Assembly (NCBI GenBank): GCA_031283025.1
Contig: JAITCP010000024.1
Location: forward strand, 1-21,339
From: Spirochaetaceae bacterium
Lineage (GTDB): Bacteria > Spirochaetota > Spirochaetia > Treponematales > Breznakiellaceae
Direction of reading: 5' to 3'
Length of the DNA stretch: 21,339 nt
Part shown: piece by piece, positions 19,294 to 21,339 of the stretch
Layout: every line of letters begins with the position of its first letter
How positions within the stretch are numbered: the stretch's first letter is position 1
Program-made: the position numbers and the translations under genes
Notes under the pieces: generated by a model
What the model was told of the DNA's origin: nothing
The model's input: only the letters and a program-made list of their open reading frames with translations
Database searches by the model: none

Positions 19294-20994
19294 TTAATTA
19301 TACATTCGTTGTATTTTTTTGACAAGCTCTGAAAACGATTTTTTCACCTCTTTTTTGCCCTCTGATATAAGTATCGGCTGTTCGCCCTTTTTGCCATTAC
19401 TGTCCCTGAACGACCATTTATCGGCCATTCTTCGCACTTGATCGAAAGAATCTTCATTTGTGGTATTTTTTAGAATTATATTCACAGGTACATACCTGCC
19501 TGTATAATCCCCATTTTCACCCTTGAATCTGCCAATAGCCCGTTTTGCCGCCTCTTGGCTGGGAAGGTGCATATAATGGGCTTCGACTTTGTACCCAGCC
19601 GATTTGAACCTTAACACTTTGGCTATAGCGGAATCTGCCGTTTTCATTGTAGCGTCCAACACCACGTTTAACCCTTCACGGATGCACATACCTATCATCT
19701 GCTCTAAAATATCGGAGGATTCTTCATGCACGTCTTGAGCGTTCCAACCCTGATATTCCGGTAACATCGCTTTTATTTCATCGGCGTCAAGCACGACACA
19801 TTTTGCGGGATCGTAGACTTTACCCTTAAACCACGATTTACCGCTTCCACCTCGTCCCCCCAGAATAGTAAATGTCGGCTCTGAATTTGGATCGGGTTTA
19901 GCCATCCTGATTTTATCCGGGGCTAAAAGGGTCTGCATAATTGCGCCATGCAATTTTTCCCGTACTTCTTTATATCGGGCGCTTTCTCCCTTCCCGCTAA
20001 TAAGGAATTTTTTTTGTGTATCCCTGTCCTCTGCGCCAAATTTAAGTTTTTCCTCTGTTTCTCGTATATTTTTGGCAATAACAGCGCCTTCCTTGCCAAA
20101 ACTGTCTAATATATAATTATATCCCGCCTCATCTGCCGTTGCTTTGGGATCGTCCCATTGTTTCGCATATTCATTCGCATTGAATTTGTCGGGGGAGATA
20201 AATGTTCTTTTTGGCACTGCGGCTTCCCCGCCGCCCTGCTGGTTTTCCTTTTTTCCTATGGGCTGTTTACCCGCATCTGTAGTGTTGCCCGTTTCCTTCT
20301 TTACCTTTCCATGCTCTACATGGTATTGACCGTCTATTGTTACGCCATCGGCGCCGACTGCGGTAACAGTGCCGGACACCTTTTCGCCGTTTGTGTCCGT
20401 ACCGGTAACTTTATCGCCCCGCTTGAATTCAATTCCCCCTTGCCCCTGATTATCGTTACCTTTTTGGGGCTTGCGGATTCCCAGTCGTTTTTTATCGGTG
20501 GTACTGTCCTTTTGCCCACCTGATATTCTTTCAAGATGATATTTTTTAAGCTTAAATTCATTGGCTTTATCCGCCCATCGGTTTTTTTCCGCCTGTGCCA
20601 TTTCAAACTCTTTCTTGAACTTTTCTGCTGTCCCGCCGTTTTTCTCCGCTTTCTCTGCCATCTCCTTAAACTTGATCGCTTTATCGTGCGCCTCCCATGC
20701 CTTGTCTTCAAAGTATTTAATTTTCTGAATCACATTTTCCATGGTCGTCTTTTTCTCGCTGCCTTGCTCCGGGACTTTTTTGCCTTTCGGTTGTGGCACA
20801 TCCTCGCCCGGCTTTACCCACCTTCTTTGTTTGAAGGTTTTCCCGCCTCGATGAACCTCAACCTCTCTTTGTACTAATCCTTCTCTTGCCTTCCTCATTT
20901 CGGCGGACTCTTGTACCGCCTTTACGATCCCGCCTACAATTTGCTCAAAGGTCTTTTTAACCGGCTTTGTACTGGTTTTGATACCTAATCTCAT
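19294..20994 (-). CDS. Zeta-toxin-like kinase fused to phage N-terminal region, 566 residues
   Basis: The C-terminal half is a zeta-toxin family P-loop kinase: GGRGGSGKS (Walker A, 379-387), VVLDADEIK (Asp403, Asp405, Glu406), GLNVVLDATM (441-450) and helical Arg/Lys-rich ATKxxAxxR-type end (about 480-520). Family members phosphorylate UDP-N-acetylglucosamine and block wall synthesis. The N-terminus has EVHRGGKTFKQRRWVKPGED (46-65), a motif known from the ends of phage portal/minor head proteins. A coiled-coil stretch (about 85-155) and a small SH3-like strand region (about 190-232, GDKVTGTDTNGEKVSGTV) follow. No epsilon antitoxin is nearby, so it may be virion-packaged or self-restrained. 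GGAGGG supports ATG 20994. Confidence 0.75.
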   Translation of the reverse strand: MRLGIKTSTKPVKKTFEQIVGGIVKAVQESAEMRKAREGLVQREVEVHRGGKTFKQRRWVKPGEDVPQPKGKKVPEQGSEKKTTMENVIQKIKYFEDKAWEAHDKAIKFKEMAEKAEKNGGTAEKFKKEFEMAQAEKNRWADKANEFKLKKYHLERISGGQKDSTTDKKRLGIRKPQKGNDNQGQGGIEFKRGDKVTGTDTNGEKVSGTVTAVGADGVTIDGQYHVEHGKVKKETGNTTDAGKQPIGKKENQQGGGEAAVPKRTFISPDKFNANEYAKQWDDPKATADEAGYNYILDSFGKEGAVIAKNIRETEEKLKFGAEDRDTQKKFLISGKGESARYKEVREKLHGAIMQTLLAPDKIRMAKPDPNSEPTFTILGGRGGSGKSWFKGKVYDPAKCVVLDADEIKAMLPEYQGWNAQDVHEESSDILEQMIGMCIREGLNVVLDATMKTADSAIAKVLRFKSAGYKVEAHYMHLPSQEAAKRAIGRFKGENGDYTGRYVPVNIILKNTTNEDSFDQVRRMADKWSFRDSNGKKGEQPILISEGKKEVKKSFSELVKKIQRMYN

Positions 20995-20997
20995 GGA

Positions 20998-21339
20998 TTA
21001 TCCCTCCAATTCCCTAATGCCGTTTAGCACTTCAATAACGGCCTTTTTTATTTCAAGGAACCGTCCCAAAATATCTTCCTTGCTCTCAACATCGCCCAGG
21101 AATATATCCGCCTCCCCGTTTGCGGCGTATTTAAGGCTGCCGTTCATTTTCTGCATAAATTCAGAGAAGGCTTTTTGCGTTCCTTCCAGTTTCTTGGCAA
21201 GTTCAACAGACACCCTGTCTACCTTTTCAAACATATTTTGCTGTAGGGCGAATTCGGACACCGATTTGAATTTATCCCTGTTTATGGCGACTTGCATGGC
21301 AATATCTACAGCTTCGTTCAGTTCCTTGTTTATGCTGTA
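20998..21339 (-). CDS. Hypothetical phage protein, C-terminal 113 residues visible
   Basis: The frame is open to the window edge, so the true start is to the right. Visible sequence is helical, with VDRVSVELAKKLEGTQKAF and a long terminal helix (ILGRFLEIKKAVIEVLNGIR). No family recognised. The stop precedes the next ATG by three bases, with the ribosome site of the zeta-like gene inside its end, so the two are cotranscribed. Context suggests a portal-proximal region. Confidence 0.6.
   Translation of the reverse strand, partial: YSINKELNEAVDIAMQVAINRDKFKSVSEFALQQNMFEKVDRVSVELAKKLEGTQKAFSEFMQKMNGSLKYAANGEADIFLGDVESKEDILGRFLEIKKAVIEVLNGIRELEG

Noticed and set aside
1..21339. CRISPR arrays, tRNA or rRNA genes, insertion sequences, integrase and att sites
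   Set aside because: Looked for repeats with regular spacers, cloverleaf arms and transposase or recombinase motifs; none found. The only long direct repeats are the 19-bp pair and the 60-bp unit.

Overview
The window is most likely part of a prophage, or a remnant of one, in a spirochaete, probably Treponema. The spirochaete call rests on short Met-Lys-Lys signal peptides ending in FGQ or CGQ on the plus-strand genes and on general sequence style. It is an inference that one 16S or whole-genome search would settle. Nearly all virion genes lie on the minus strand, so they are transcribed from right to left. Sheath, tube, frameshifted tail chaperone and tape measure occur in that order, which indicates a contractile-tailed (myovirus) phage.

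Right end (about 17.2-21.3 kb). On the minus strand: an incomplete gene at the edge, a zeta-toxin-like kinase with a long phage-type N-terminus, a 59-residue protein and an HD-domain alarmone-hydrolase-like protein. Terminase and portal are not visible and may lie beyond 21339. On the plus strand: a Cro/CI-type repressor (17312-17527) and a coupled two-gene operon (17765-18540) that closes with a two-way terminator. The repressor faces a strong leftward promoter (17199-17228) that reads into five small minus-strand genes (17162-15983), so this looks like the lysogeny/early control region.

Middle (about 4.9-15.9 kb). The head genes come first: protease, scaffold-like protein, capsid protein with an inserted Ig/FN3-like domain, and a Rho-N-like linker protein. 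Connector and neck genes follow, including a zinc-knuckle protein and a 35-residue gene. Next come sheath, tube and a tail-assembly chaperone pair with a probable -2 frameshift. Two gaps each hold a near-consensus leftward promoter followed by a T-tailed terminator hairpin just before a start codon (9083-8977 and 15967-15836). The two hairpins resemble each other. They read either as attenuators or as small RNA genes.

Left end (1-4.9 kb). The tape measure gene (2536-4884) is followed by no baseplate genes. Instead there is an accessory zone. An orphan second tape-measure C-terminus (1411-2004) begins at an exact 19-bp copy of the sequence inside the tape measure gene. Each of the two tape-measure C-terminal ends meets, tail to tail and with overlapping stops, a plus-strand gene for a small exported protein. 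A truncated third signal-peptide ORF, two further convergent small genes and the end of a retropepsin-like gene lie further out. My leading hypothesis is that this is a swappable module: a tape-measure C-terminus that sets injection specificity, paired with a periplasmic or lipoprotein partner that may act in superinfection exclusion. The layout is seen in the sequence; the function is inferred.
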